From positions 248,001 to 312,000 of the forward strand of contig NZ_JAAOXM010000007.1 of the NCBI RefSeq assembly GCF_011605345.1: 64,000 bases of DNA. Reading direction: 5' to 3'. Under the pieces are notes generated by a model. It ran no database searches and was not told the origin of the DNA. It saw nothing but the letters and a program-made list of their open reading frames with translations. The position numbers were made by a program, and so were the translations under genes. This document shows positions 44,806 through 53,621 of the stretch, piece after piece; within the stretch, counting starts at the first letter, position 1; each line of letters opens with the position of its first letter. This DNA comes from Burkholderia sp. D-99 (GTDB taxonomy: Bacteria > Pseudomonadota > Gammaproteobacteria > Burkholderiales > Burkholderiaceae).

Positions 44806-45708
44806 TCAGGCCATCAACGCCCGAACGAAGTCGAGGAACACCCTCACCTTCGCGGAAACGAGATTGGACGCGTGGTGATACGCGTAGAGCGGAAACGTCT
44901 CGTCCGCCCATTCCGGCAACAGCAGCACCAGCCGCCCGTCGGCCAGGATGTCCCGCGCATAGAGTTCCAGCAACTGCGCGACACCCGCGCCGCCCAGGCA
45001 TGCGCCGAGCAGCATGCCCGTGTCGTTGACCATCAGCCGGCCAGCGGCATCGAACGGCACCACCTCCTTGCCGCGATGGAATTCCCATTCGAACGGCCGC
45101 CCCGTCACCGGATCGCGGATCAGCACGCAGCGATGCCCGCTCGCAAGATCCCGCGGGTGCCGCGGTTCGCCGTGACGCGCGACATAGGCCGCCGACGCAC
45201 AGGTGAGCACGCGCGTTTCCAGCAACAGCCGCGCACGATATGACGACGGTTCCGGAATGCCGAACCGCACCGCCACGTCGAACCCGTCGGCGACGAGGTC
45301 GCCCATCCGGTCGCGCACGCTGATCTCGACCGACAGATCGGGGAAGCGGTCGAGAAACTCCGCCATCTTCGGCGCCAGCACGTAGTGGCCGAAGGTCGCG
45401 TCGACGTTGACGCGCAGCCGCCCCCTGACACGCGCTTTCGACTGGCCGGCGTCGATCGCCGCGTCCGCGATGCCGGCCAGCAGCGGCGCGACCGCCTCAT
45501 AGAAACGCCGGCCTTCGTCGGTCAGCGTGATCGCGCGCGCCGTGCGGTTGAAGATCCGGATGCCGACGCGCTCTTCCAGCCGGGCGACCGCACGGCTCAC
45601 CGCCGGCTGCGTCAACCCCATCGCCTCGCCGGCGCGCGCGAAAGTGCCGGCCTCGATCACCGCCGAGAGCACGCCGATCCCGCTCAGGAGCCTGCTATCG
45701 AATGCCAT
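44806..45708 (-). CDS. LysR-type regulator divergent from SDR pair
   Basis: 300 residues: HTH (about 8-67; TFARAGEAMGLTQPAVSRAVARLEERVG) and an effector-binding domain of the CrgA/AphB-like kind. It is divergent from the dehydrogenase gene at 45826 with 117 AT-rich bases between, so it most likely regulates the two SDR genes. The inducer is unknown. Normal length. Confidence 0.88.
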   Translation of the reverse strand: MAFDSRLLSGIGVLSAVIEAGTFARAGEAMGLTQPAVSRAVARLEERVGIRIFNRTARAITLTDEGRRFYEAVAPLLAGIADAAIDAGQSKARVRGRLRVNVDATFGHYVLAPKMAEFLDRFPDLSVEISVRDRMGDLVADGFDVAVRFGIPEPSSYRARLLLETRVLTCASAAYVARHGEPRHPRDLASGHRCVLIRDPVTGRPFEWEFHRGKEVVPFDAAGRLMVNDTGMLLGACLGGAGVAQLLELYARDILADGRLVLLLPEWADETFPLYAYHHASNLVSAKVRVFLDFVRALMA

Positions 45709-45825
45709 TAGACATACTTTCAGTCATTCTTGATCTGCTAATTATTCATTATTTTTATTGACCGAGGAAGCCTACATTGGTCCTGTCGCCGGATCGCACG
45801 GCACTCACGAACCAGGGAGCAGGAC

Positions 45826-46563
45826 ATGAGCACATCGGAACAGGTCGCCCTCGTCACGGGTTCTTCGCGCGGCATCGGCGCGGAAATCGCCCGCCGTCTC
45901 GCCCGCGACGGTTTCAGGGTCGTCGTGAACTATGCCGGCGGCGCCGGCCCGGCCCGGGAAGTGGTCGACGCGATCGTCGCCGACGGCGGCACCGCCGTCG
46001 CGGTACAAGCGGACGTCGCCGATCCGGCGGCGGTGGCCGCGCTGTTCGACGCGGCCGAGCAGGCGTTCGGCCGTATCGACGTGGTCGTCAACAGCGCGGG
46101 CGTGATGAAACTCGCGCCCCTCGCCGAATTCGACGACGCAGCATTCGACCAGACCGTCGCGATCAACCTGAAGGGGGCGTTCAACGTCAGCCGCGAGGCG
46201 GCGAAGCGCGTGCGCGACGGCGGCCGCATCGTCAACCTGACCTCGAGCGTGATCGGCATGCGCCTGCCGACCTACGGCGTGTACATCGCGACCAAGGCCG
46301 CCGTCGAGGGCATGACACAGGTGCTCGCACAGGAGATGCGCGGCCGCAACATCAGCGTGAACGCCGTCGCGCCGGGGCCGGTCGCGACCGAGCTGTTCCT
46401 GCACGGCAAGAGCGCCGAACTCGTCAACCGGATGGCGAAGATGAACCCGCTGGAGCGGCTCGGCCAGCCCGCGGACATCGCCAGCGTCGTCGCGTTTCTC
46501 GCCGGCCCCGACGGCGCATGGGTCAACGGTCAGGTCCTGCGCGCCAACGGCGGCATGTGCTGA
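45826..46563 (+). CDS. Short-chain dehydrogenase/reductase, classical
   Basis: 245 residues. The cofactor motif TGSSRGIG (11-18), NSAG (89-92) and the catalytic Y153-x3-K157 with an upstream Ser (SS, 140-141) are intact. The C-terminal GAWVNGQVLRANGGM is of the FabG-like kind. NADP preference is suggested by Arg after the glycine motif. The substrate is unknown. First of two tandem SDR genes, 40 bases from the next. Confidence 0.88.
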   Translation: MSTSEQVALVTGSSRGIGAEIARRLARDGFRVVVNYAGGAGPAREVVDAIVADGGTAVAVQADVADPAAVAALFDAAEQAFGRIDVVVNSAGVMKLAPLAEFDDAAFDQTVAINLKGAFNVSREAAKRVRDGGRIVNLTSSVIGMRLPTYGVYIATKAAVEGMTQVLAQEMRGRNISVNAVAPGPVATELFLHGKSAELVNRMAKMNPLERLGQPADIASVVAFLAGPDGAWVNGQVLRANGGMC

Positions 46564-46603
46564 CGGGCCGCCTGCCGCGTCCCCCCGTTACCGGAGATCG
46601 ATC

Positions 46604-47503
46604 ATGAAGGAAGTCATTCTCGTCACGGGCGCGTCCAGCGGCTTCGGCCTGCTGACGGCCCAGGCGCTCGCCCGCGCCGGCCATGCCGTCTACGCGTCGA
46701 TGCGAGAAAGCACCGGCCGCAACGCGCCGCGCGTCGCCGCCATCGCCGCCTATGCGCAGGAACACGGCGTCGACCTGCGCACCGTCGAGCTCGACGTCGG
46801 CGACGACGCGTCCGTCGGCACCGCCATCGACCGCGTGATCGCGGACAACGGCCGCCTCGACGTCATCGTCCACAATGCCGGGCACATGGTATTCGGCCCG
46901 GCCGAAGCGTTCACGCCCGAGCAGATCGCCCGGCTCTACGACATCAACGTCGTGTCGACCCAGCGCGTCAACCGCGCGGCGCTGCCGCAACTGCGCCGCC
47001 AGGGCCGCGGCCTGCTCGTCTGGGTGTCGTCGTCGTCCGCACGCGGCGGTACGCCGCCGTTCCTCGCCCCTTACTTCGCCGCGAAAGCCGCGATGGATTC
47101 GCTCGCGGTGTCCTATGCGGCCGAACTCGCCCGCTGGGGTATCGAGACGTCGATCGTCGTGCCGGGCGCCTTCACCCAGGGCACGAATCACTTCGCCCAC
47201 GCGGGCAAGCCGGCCGATGCGACCGTGCAGGCCGCCTACGACGACGGCCCCTATGCGGGCGTCGCCGAGCAGGCGCTCCAGGGCCTCGCCGCGCTCGAAC
47301 CGGCGGACGCCGATGCCGGCACCGTCGCGACGGCAATTGCCGACATCGTCGCCGCACCCGCCGGCAAGCGCCCGTACCGCGTATTCGTCGATCCGTCGCA
47401 GGACGGCGCGGAGGAAGTGTTCCGCGTCGGCGATCGCATCCGCCGTGAGATGTTCAGGAACATCGGCCTCGCCGACCTGCTCGCGGCCCGCGTCGGCAGT
47501 TGA
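46604..47503 (+). CDS. Short-chain dehydrogenase/reductase, extended C-terminus
   Basis: 299 residues. TGASSGFG (8-15), NAG (91-93), catalytic S142-144 and Y157-x3-K161. The C-terminus after 190 is longer than in classical SDRs and resembles retinol/steroid-type SDRs. GGAG lies before the ATG. It follows the first SDR on the same strand and converges with the alpha/beta hydrolase gene. The substrate is unknown. Confidence 0.87.
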   Translation: MKEVILVTGASSGFGLLTAQALARAGHAVYASMRESTGRNAPRVAAIAAYAQEHGVDLRTVELDVGDDASVGTAIDRVIADNGRLDVIVHNAGHMVFGPAEAFTPEQIARLYDINVVSTQRVNRAALPQLRRQGRGLLVWVSSSSARGGTPPFLAPYFAAKAAMDSLAVSYAAELARWGIETSIVVPGAFTQGTNHFAHAGKPADATVQAAYDDGPYAGVAEQALQGLAALEPADADAGTVATAIADIVAAPAGKRPYRVFVDPSQDGAEEVFRVGDRIRREMFRNIGLADLLAARVGS

Positions 47504-47533
47504 TCCGCTGCGCGCCGGGCACGCCGGCGCGCG

Positions 47534-48424
47534 TCAGCGTTGCTCGCAGAACCCGAGGATCGCGCCGGCGACCGCCGCCGGCGCCTCGCGCTGCGGAAAG
47601 TGACCGACGCCGTCCAGCACCTGCCGCGCGTAGCGTCCCGTAAAGAAACGCTCACGCCCGGCCGAACTGTCCGGATGATTGCAGGTGTCCGCGCCGCCGT
47701 GCAGCACGAGCGTCGGCACCGCCAGCACGGGCGCCGGGTTCAGCCGCGCATTGTCGTCCGCATAGGCCGGCGTGCCCGGCGCAAATCCCCACCGATGCCG
47801 GTACGAATGCAGGACGACGTCGATCCAGTCGGGCCCGTCGAACGCGTCTGCGGCCGCCTCGAAATCGCCGTCGCGATACCAGCCCGGCGGCGACCACGTG
47901 TCCCACATCAAGCGGGCAAGCGCGCGGCGATCGTCGCGCAACGCCTGCTCGCCGCGCGGCGTCGCCATGAACCAGTGATACCAGTAATTGCGCGCCTGCT
48001 GCAGCGACAGTGGCTGCCCGGGATCGTTGGTGCCGTACCCGACCGACAGCATCACGAGATACGATGCGGCGGCGTCGCGCAGCCCGCACGCGTTCGCGGC
48101 CGCCCGGGCGCCCCAGTCGTGCCCGACCAGCACGGGCCGCTCGATACCAAGCGCATCGACGAAGTCGAGCAGGTCGCGTCCGAGCGCCGCGAGCTGGCCG
48201 CTGCGCGGCACGGACGCGTCGCGAAAACGGGTCGGCGCAAAACCGCGCAGCGCGGGCGCCAGCACGCGGTAGCCGCGCGCCGCCAGCGCTGCTGCCACCG
48301 CTTCCCAGCCGGCAGGACTATCCGGCCAGCCGTGCAGCAGCACGGCCACGCGCTCGCCGCGCGGGTTCCATTCGAGATAGGCAATATCGAGCGACGCGGT
48401 CGTCGCATACGCATAGGTCGTCAT
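47534..48424 (-). CDS. Alpha/beta hydrolase, epoxide hydrolase/dehalogenase type
   Basis: 296 residues. The oxyanion motif HGWPDS (31-36), the nucleophile motif GHDWG (101-105) with Asp103 in place of Ser, and the late GVGHFPQREAP holding the catalytic His. An Asp nucleophile points to soluble epoxide hydrolases or haloalkane dehalogenases. A Trp/Tyr-rich cap (NYWYHWFM) lies in the middle. It is divergent from the next LysR gene, likely its regulator. Confidence 0.85.
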   Translation of the reverse strand: MTTYAYATTASLDIAYLEWNPRGERVAVLLHGWPDSPAGWEAVAAALAARGYRVLAPALRGFAPTRFRDASVPRSGQLAALGRDLLDFVDALGIERPVLVGHDWGARAAANACGLRDAAASYLVMLSVGYGTNDPGQPLSLQQARNYWYHWFMATPRGEQALRDDRRALARLMWDTWSPPGWYRDGDFEAAADAFDGPDWIDVVLHSYRHRWGFAPGTPAYADDNARLNPAPVLAVPTLVLHGGADTCNHPDSSAGRERFFTGRYARQVLDGVGHFPQREAPAAVAGAILGFCEQR

Positions 48425-48494
48425 CGTGTACTCCGTTGGGTCAGCCTGAGCGCACGATGGTAGGTCGGCATTTCATCACGATTCACGGAGTATC

Positions 48495-49427
48495 ATGATT
48501 CATTCTTTGAATTTCACGTTGAATCGACTGATGGAACCGCTGACCGATCCCGCGTCGACCGCGCTCGACATCACGCTGCTACGCACCTTCCTCGAAGTCG
48601 TCGACAGCCACGGATTCGCGCCGGCCGCGGAACGTCTCGCGCTCACACCCTCCGCCGTCAGCGGCCACATCAAGCGGCTCGAACAGGCGGCCGGCACGGT
48701 GCTGCTCGCGCGCACGACACGCCGTATCGCACTCACGCCGGCAGGCGACACGCTGTACGCGTACGCGCGCAACATCGTCGATATGGAGCGCGAAGTACGC
48801 GCGCGGCTCCGCGGCGCGCCGGCGCACGGGCCGCTGCGGGTCGGTGCGTCGGAAGATTTCGCGGGCGCGTGGCTGCCGCATGTGCTGCGCACGTTTCGCG
48901 ACCGCCATCCACGCACGTCGATCGAGTTGAAGGTCGGCATCACTGCGTCGCTGCTGCGCGAGCAGACGCTCGGCCGGCTCGACGTCGTGTTCGGCAAGCA
49001 GTGCCGGCAGGTCGACACACCGGGCGAACTGCTGTGGGAAGAGCCGCTCGTGTGGGCGTTCGCATCGGACCGCGCGCTCGACGCGGGCGGCGAAGTGCCG
49101 CTCGCGCTGTTTCCGCAGCCATGCGTGTATCGCGAAGCCGCCGTCGCGGCACTCGCCGCCGCGCTGCGACCGTTCCGCGTGCTGTTCGAGAGCAGCAGCA
49201 TGGCCGGCTGCGTGTCGGCCGCGCTCGCCGGCTTCGCGGTCACCGCGCTGGCACGCAGCCAGCTGCGCGACGGCTTGCGCGAATGCGGGCCGCAAGACGG
49301 TCTGCCGGCGCTACCGGCCGCGCGCTTCTACGCGTTCGCGGCGAAATCGGACGGCGCGGGTGCGGCATTGATCGACGCGGTGCGGGATACCGGGCGCAGC
49401 CGGCAGTTCGCGGCGCTGCCCGGTTGA
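48495..49427 (+). CDS. LysR-type regulator divergent from the hydrolase gene
   Basis: 310 residues with HTH (about 24-83; GFAPAAERLALTPSAVSGHIKRLEQ) and an effector domain. CGGAG precedes the ATG at 48495; an ATG 12 codons later could also be the start. Only 70 bases lie between its start and that of the hydrolase, so shared control is likely. The recognition segment differs from the two other LysR genes nearby. Confidence 0.87.
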   Translation: MIHSLNFTLNRLMEPLTDPASTALDITLLRTFLEVVDSHGFAPAAERLALTPSAVSGHIKRLEQAAGTVLLARTTRRIALTPAGDTLYAYARNIVDMEREVRARLRGAPAHGPLRVGASEDFAGAWLPHVLRTFRDRHPRTSIELKVGITASLLREQTLGRLDVVFGKQCRQVDTPGELLWEEPLVWAFASDRALDAGGEVPLALFPQPCVYREAAVAALAAALRPFRVLFESSSMAGCVSAALAGFAVTALARSQLRDGLRECGPQDGLPALPAARFYAFAAKSDGAGAALIDAVRDTGRSRQFAALPG

Positions 49428-49468
49428 AACTGGCGCGGCGCGCACATGGCGCAAACCGCGCGCGTCGG

Positions 49469-50416
49469 TCAGTCGCCTTCTCCGTCCTCGCCGCCCTCCC
49501 CGCCTTCCCCGCCCCTAGTCAGTGCACTCGCCATCAGCTCGCCGAACCACTCGACGAACGCATTGAGCCGGCGCGAACGATGGCGCCGATGCGGATACAC
49601 GGCCGACACGTCCATCGGTGCGGCGCGGTGGCCGGGCATCACGTCGACGAGTGCGCCGCTGTCGAGCAGATGCTCGACGTCGAAGCGCGGAATCTGGATC
49701 AGCCCCATCCCCGCGATACAGCTCGCGATATAGGTTTCGGCGTTGTTGACGATCACGCGGCTCGGCAGCGTAAGTGTGTGCCGCTGGCCGTCCGCGCAGT
49801 ATTCCCAGTCGAGCTCGCGCCCTGTCGTCGGCGACGCATAACCGATCGCCCAGTGTCCGTGCGCGAGCGCGTCCGGATGCTCGGGCACGCCGCTTTCGCG
49901 CAGGTAGTCGGGGCTCGCGCAGTTGATCAGCGTGAACTGCCCGAGCGGCCGCACGACGAGGCTGCTGTCCGCGAGCCGCCCGACGCGGATCGCGCAGTCG
50001 ACGCCCTCCTGCACCAGGTCGATCGAACGATCCGTCGAGCCGAGCGACAGTTGCAGCTTCGGGTAACGGTGAAACAGCGACGGCAGCGCAGGCGCCACCA
50101 TGCGGCGCGCGATCCGGCTCGGCACGTCGACATTCAAGCGGCCGATTACGTCGCGGTCGCGGCGGCGGAACAGGCGGTCGAGTTCGTCGGCTTCCGCGAG
50201 CAGGCGCCGGCCGCGTTCGAGCAGCAGCGCGCCATCGGCAGTGAGCTGCACCTGGCGCGTCGTACGATGCAGGAGGCGCGTGCCGAGCCCCGTCTCGAGT
50301 TGCTGGACGGCCGCCGACACGGTCGCGCGCGGCACGTCAAGCGCGTGCGCGGCCTTGATGAAGCTGCCCATCTCGGCAACCTGCAGGAAGATTCTGACCT
50401 GATCCAGCTTGTCCAT
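49469..50416 (-). CDS. LysR-type regulator with Gly/Glu-rich tail
   Basis: 315 residues: HTH (1-60; GSFIKAAHALDVPRATVSAAVQQLE) and a CrgA-type effector domain (about 88-290). The last 14 residues are a low-complexity Gly/Glu/Asp tail coded by a CCTCCCCGCC-like repeat near 49490-49515, which may vary in length between strains. The ATG at 50416 is chosen over an upstream in-frame ATG since it begins the HTH. It follows the SDR gene on the same strand. Confidence 0.87.
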   Translation of the reverse strand: MDKLDQVRIFLQVAEMGSFIKAAHALDVPRATVSAAVQQLETGLGTRLLHRTTRQVQLTADGALLLERGRRLLAEADELDRLFRRRDRDVIGRLNVDVPSRIARRMVAPALPSLFHRYPKLQLSLGSTDRSIDLVQEGVDCAIRVGRLADSSLVVRPLGQFTLINCASPDYLRESGVPEHPDALAHGHWAIGYASPTTGRELDWEYCADGQRHTLTLPSRVIVNNAETYIASCIAGMGLIQIPRFDVEHLLDSGALVDVMPGHRAAPMDVSAVYPHRRHRSRRLNAFVEWFGELMASALTRGGEGGEGGEDGEGD

Positions 50417-50490
50417 CGGCGGGGAACGTAGGTTCGGAAGATCGTCGCCGCCGGCTGTCGCGCGTCGCGGCAAGGTCCGGCGGCACAGAG

Positions 50491-50525
50491 AAAACGGGCG
50501 CGCAGCTGCAGGGCCGCGCGCCCGT
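50491..50525 (-). terminator. Rho-independent terminator after the SDR gene
   Basis: Minus-strand stem acgggcgcgc / gcgcgcccgt with a 12-base loop and a short T run (tttt), about 80 bases after the SDR stop and before the LysR gene. Confidence 0.6.
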
Positions 50526-50603
50526 CCATTGTCCACGCAAACGCGCCATTGCGGTGCGCCACGCGCCCGCGACAGCCGCCGGCGCGGCCCGTTGCCGGGC
50601 AGG

Positions 50604-51377
50604 TTACTTGGTCGTATAGCCGCCGTTGATCAGGATCGTCTGGCCCGTGATCCACCAGCCGTCGGTGACGAGATGGCGAATGAACGGCACGACGTCCTCG
50701 ATGTCGGTCAGGCCCGTCTTGCTGAACGGCGACAGCGCGGCCGCGGTCTTGTGATACGCGACCGCATCGGCACCCTCGGCCGGATAGAAGAACGGCGTGT
50801 CCATCGGACCCGGCCCGACGGCCGTCACCGAGATCCCGCGCGCGCCGTATTCCTTCGACGCCGCGCGCGTGAAATGCTCGACCGGCGCCTTCGACCCTTC
50901 GTACGCCGCATAGAACGGCGTGAACGCGCCGAGCAGCGACGTCACGAGCGTGACGAGCTTGCCGTGATCCTCGAGGTGCCGCCCCGCTTCCTTGATGAAG
51001 AAGAACGCCGACTTGCTGTTGACCGCGAACATGTCGTCGTACTCGGCCTCGCTGATCTCGGTGAACGGCTTCTTCAGCACCTTGCCGACCGTGTTGATCG
51101 CGATGTCGATCTTGCCGAAGCGCTGCTTCGCGTCGTCGAACAGCTTCTCGACCGCAGCGGCCGTCGTCAGGTCGGCCTGGAACGTGGCAGCTTCCGCGCC
51201 GGCCGCGCGCACCGCAGCGGCCGTCTCCTCGGCCTGTGCCTGCGACGCCGCGCTGTTGTAGTGAATCGCCACCGCCTTCGCGCCGTGGCTCGCCAGGTCC
51301 CGCGCGATCAGGCCGCCGAGATTCTTTGCGCCGCCTGCGATCAGGACGACCTTGTCTGCGAGCGTATGAGTTGCCAC
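50604..51377 (-). CDS. Short-chain dehydrogenase/reductase
   Basis: 257 residues. The glycine motif is GGAKNLGG (15-22), the usual NNAG is replaced by NTVG (95-98), and the catalytic Y159-x3-K163 (YEGSK) is present. The C-terminus WWITGQTILINGGY is typical. AGGAG precedes the ATG. The substrate is unknown; the motif pattern resembles enzymes acting on small carbonyl compounds. The LysR gene at 49469 lies behind it on the same strand. Confidence 0.87.
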   Translation of the reverse strand: MATHTLADKVVLIAGGAKNLGGLIARDLASHGAKAVAIHYNSAASQAQAEETAAAVRAAGAEAATFQADLTTAAAVEKLFDDAKQRFGKIDIAINTVGKVLKKPFTEISEAEYDDMFAVNSKSAFFFIKEAGRHLEDHGKLVTLVTSLLGAFTPFYAAYEGSKAPVEHFTRAASKEYGARGISVTAVGPGPMDTPFFYPAEGADAVAYHKTAAALSPFSKTGLTDIEDVVPFIRHLVTDGWWITGQTILINGGYTTK

Positions 51378-51556
51378 GGTTGACTCCTTTTTCCGTTGAA
51401 CGAAGCTAGGAGTGTAGGCACGCGCGACGCGCCGGTCAGCCAGTCGCGGCTGGATGGATTATCCAGAAAAACGATCCAATCGCAGCGAGGTAATGTTGCC
51501 TGCCGTACGGACAACAGCACCGGAATCTGACACCGATGCAGCGCATGCCAGCCGGC

Positions 51557-52057
51557 TCAGCGGGCGTACAGTTCCGCGTCGATCTTGCCGAGCAGCCACT
51601 GCATGCCAGCGAGATGCTGCTGGTCGTGGCTGCACAGGTAGTGGACGAGCCCGCGCACGGTCAACGAGCCGTAGCCGTCGAACTCCCCGGTGCGCGCAAG
51701 CTGTTCGGGCGTGAGGCGCGACACGAGATCCAGCGTCTCGCGCCGCGCTTCGCGGATCGCCGCGAGCACGTCGGACGCATACGCGTCGTTATAGCGGCGC
51801 TCGATCGCGAGTGCGTCGCCATCGATCGACACGAGCAGCGGCCGGTCTTCGTCGAGCATCCGCCGCAACCGCACGTGATAGCCGTCAGTCTCGATGTCGC
51901 GCACGTGGCAAAGCTGCCCGAGCGGCGAGAAGTGCTCGCTCGGGATCCCGGCCCAATCGTCGGGCGTCCAGCGTGCATAGCCGTCGGGTACGGCCGCGAA
52001 GTGCGCTTCGAGCAGGCGGGGGAAATCGGCGAGTGCGTCGAGCGTCGTCGGATTCAT
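51557..52057 (-). CDS. DinB-like four-helix bundle protein
   Basis: 166 residues. A DinB/YfiT-type bundle with the three metal-binding histidines visible at H51 (QLCHVRD), H144 and H148 (CSHDQQH). Such proteins include thiol transferases and damage-inducible proteins; the specific reaction is not known here. GGGAG precedes the ATG at 52057. It lies 63 bases behind the copC-like gene on the same strand. Confidence 0.85.
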   Translation of the reverse strand: MNPTTLDALADFPRLLEAHFAAVPDGYARWTPDDWAGIPSEHFSPLGQLCHVRDIETDGYHVRLRRMLDEDRPLLVSIDGDALAIERRYNDAYASDVLAAIREARRETLDLVSRLTPEQLARTGEFDGYGSLTVRGLVHYLCSHDQQHLAGMQWLLGKIDAELYAR

Positions 52058-52120
52058 GCGGGACTCCCTGTCGAATAGGGGCGACTGCAGCCCTGGCACG
52101 GGCCTGCCGCCGCCGTTGCG

Positions 52121-52495
52121 TCACTTCACGCTGAAGCCGTACGCGCCCTGCGTGCGGTGCCCGTCGGTCGCGACGGCCACCCATTTCACCGTATAGGCAC
52201 CAGTGCCGACTGCCGTGAGCGGCACCGTCATCCGCTTGCGGTTCGACGCGTCGATGCGCGCGTGGCCGTCCGACACCGTCTTGCCGTCGCCATCGACGAC
52301 GACGATCGAGCTGAATGCCGGCTCCAGCGGCTCGGTGAAGTCGATCGTGACGGCAGCCGGTGCGGCGGCCACCGCCGCGCCTGCCGCCGGATCGCTCTTC
52401 GCGAGATGCGCGTGCGCGAACGCGGCCGACGAGACGGTCGCGGCAACGATGAGGGCGGCTGCCTGGCGGCCAAACGGGAATGAATCGAAACGCAT
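52121..52495 (-). CDS. copC: CopC-type periplasmic copper-binding protein
   Basis: 124 residues: signal peptide (1-27, AAFA-HAH), then a CopC/YobA beta-sandwich with His at the mature N-terminus (H28, H30) and a second His in the VATDGHRTQG strand, the copper-binding pattern. It would carry Cu(II) in the periplasm. The usual CopD partner is not nearby. The ATG at 52495 gives a complete signal peptide. Confidence 0.85.
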   Translation of the reverse strand: MRFDSFPFGRQAAALIVAATVSSAAFAHAHLAKSDPAAGAAVAAAPAAVTIDFTEPLEPAFSSIVVVDGDGKTVSDGHARIDASNRKRMTVPLTAVGTGAYTVKWVAVATDGHRTQGAYGFSVK

Positions 52496-52609
52496 GGACT
52501 TTCCGTGAAGAATGAACGGGCGCCGCACCCTGCGCGGCGTTCCGGCAGCTTACCAGCGCATGCGCGTTCATGGCGGTCATCGGCCGCCGCTTGATAGAAT
52601 GCGCGCGCT

Positions 52610-53326
52610 ATGGATCTCGAAAGCATTCTCTACACCCAGGGCTTCGGCTCGCGCCGCCAGTGCCGCGGCCTGATCGAAGCGGGCCGCGTCGCCGTGGCGG
52701 GCGCCAGCGCGACCGACCCCGACGCCGCGTTCGACACCGACGGCCTCGTGTTCTCGGTCGACGATACGACGTGGCCGTTCCACACGCATGCGTATCTCGC
52801 GCTCAACAAGCCGGCCGGCTACGAGTGTTCGCGCGACCCGCAACACCACGCGAGCGTATTCAGCCTGCTGCCCGCGCCGCTCGTCGCGCGTGGCGTGCAG
52901 TGCGTCGGCCGTCTCGACCAGGACACGACGGGCCTGCTGCTGCTGTCCGACGACGGCCAGTTCGTGCACGCGTACACGTCGCCGAAGCGCAAGGTGCCGA
53001 AGACCTACGTCGCGACCGTGCGTCACCCGCTCGACGATGCGCAGCTGAATGCGCTGCGTAGCGGCGTGCAGCTGCACGGTGAGCCGAAGCCGATCGCGGC
53101 CGTCGCCGCCGACGCGCGCGACACGCACGCGCTCGCGCTGACCGTCCTCGAAGGCAAATACCACCAGGTCAAGCGCATGGTGGCGGCAGCGAGCAATCGC
53201 GTCGAGTTGCTGCACCGCGAAAGCATCGGCGGCTTCACGCTGCCGGACGACCTCGCACCGGGCGCGTGGCGCTGGCTTGACGAAGCCGACCTTTCATCAC
53301 TCCGCAATCCCGTCAAAACCCTGTAA
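52610..53326 (+). CDS. rsuA: 16S rRNA pseudouridine synthase, RsuA family
   Basis: 238 residues. An S4-like domain (about 1-55) and the pseudouridine synthase core with catalytic Asp103 in GRLDQDTTGLLLL, then GKYHQVKRMVAAASNRVELLHR. RsuA makes pseudouridine at position 516 of 16S rRNA; RluE/RluB relatives act on 23S, so the exact target is inferred. It sits between the copC-like gene (divergent) and a small membrane protein. Confidence 0.88.
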   Translation: MDLESILYTQGFGSRRQCRGLIEAGRVAVAGASATDPDAAFDTDGLVFSVDDTTWPFHTHAYLALNKPAGYECSRDPQHHASVFSLLPAPLVARGVQCVGRLDQDTTGLLLLSDDGQFVHAYTSPKRKVPKTYVATVRHPLDDAQLNALRSGVQLHGEPKPIAAVAADARDTHALALTVLEGKYHQVKRMVAAASNRVELLHRESIGGFTLPDDLAPGAWRWLDEADLSSLRNPVKTL

Positions 53327-53432
53327 GGGAAAATCCGCACGACCGTTCGGTGCCCGGCCGCGTCTCGGCCGCATGTTCCCCCGCTATACTGAAATCACAA
53401 GCTGCAAGAGCAGCGATGCAGGGGGAGATACC

Positions 53433-53621
53433 ATGAACATCAACCATTCTTTCGAACTGTCGTCCGTGATGATCGCGTTCGCGGTCATCGGTGTCGTCGT
53501 GATCGGCGGCCTGCTGGCCATGATGCACGCGAAGCACAAATACCATCCGAACCTGATTGGCGCGCTGATCGGCGCGCTGCTTTGCTTCCTGCTGATCGAG
53601 GCGTTACCGGCGCTGACCTGA
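53433..53621 (+). CDS. Small two-helix membrane protein, 62 residues
   Basis: Two hydrophobic segments (about 11-31 and 41-59) joined by a basic HAKHKYH loop. GGGGGA precedes the ATG at 53433, the best support for the start. No family recognised. Its 3' end overlaps the convergent epimerase gene by 18 bases. Confidence 0.65.
   Translation: MNINHSFELSSVMIAFAVIGVVVIGGLLAMMHAKHKYHPNLIGALIGALLCFLLIEALPALT

Noticed and set aside
49477..49515. Short CCTCCCCGCC-like repeats as a CRISPR or regulatory repeat
   Set aside because: They are imperfect, contiguous and inside a reading frame, coding a Gly/Glu tail of the LysR protein; there are no spacers.
44806..51377. Genomic island inserted at tRNA-Leu
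   Set aside because: The cluster starts after a tRNA, but I see no integrase, no direct repeat of the tRNA 3' end and no clear base-composition shift.
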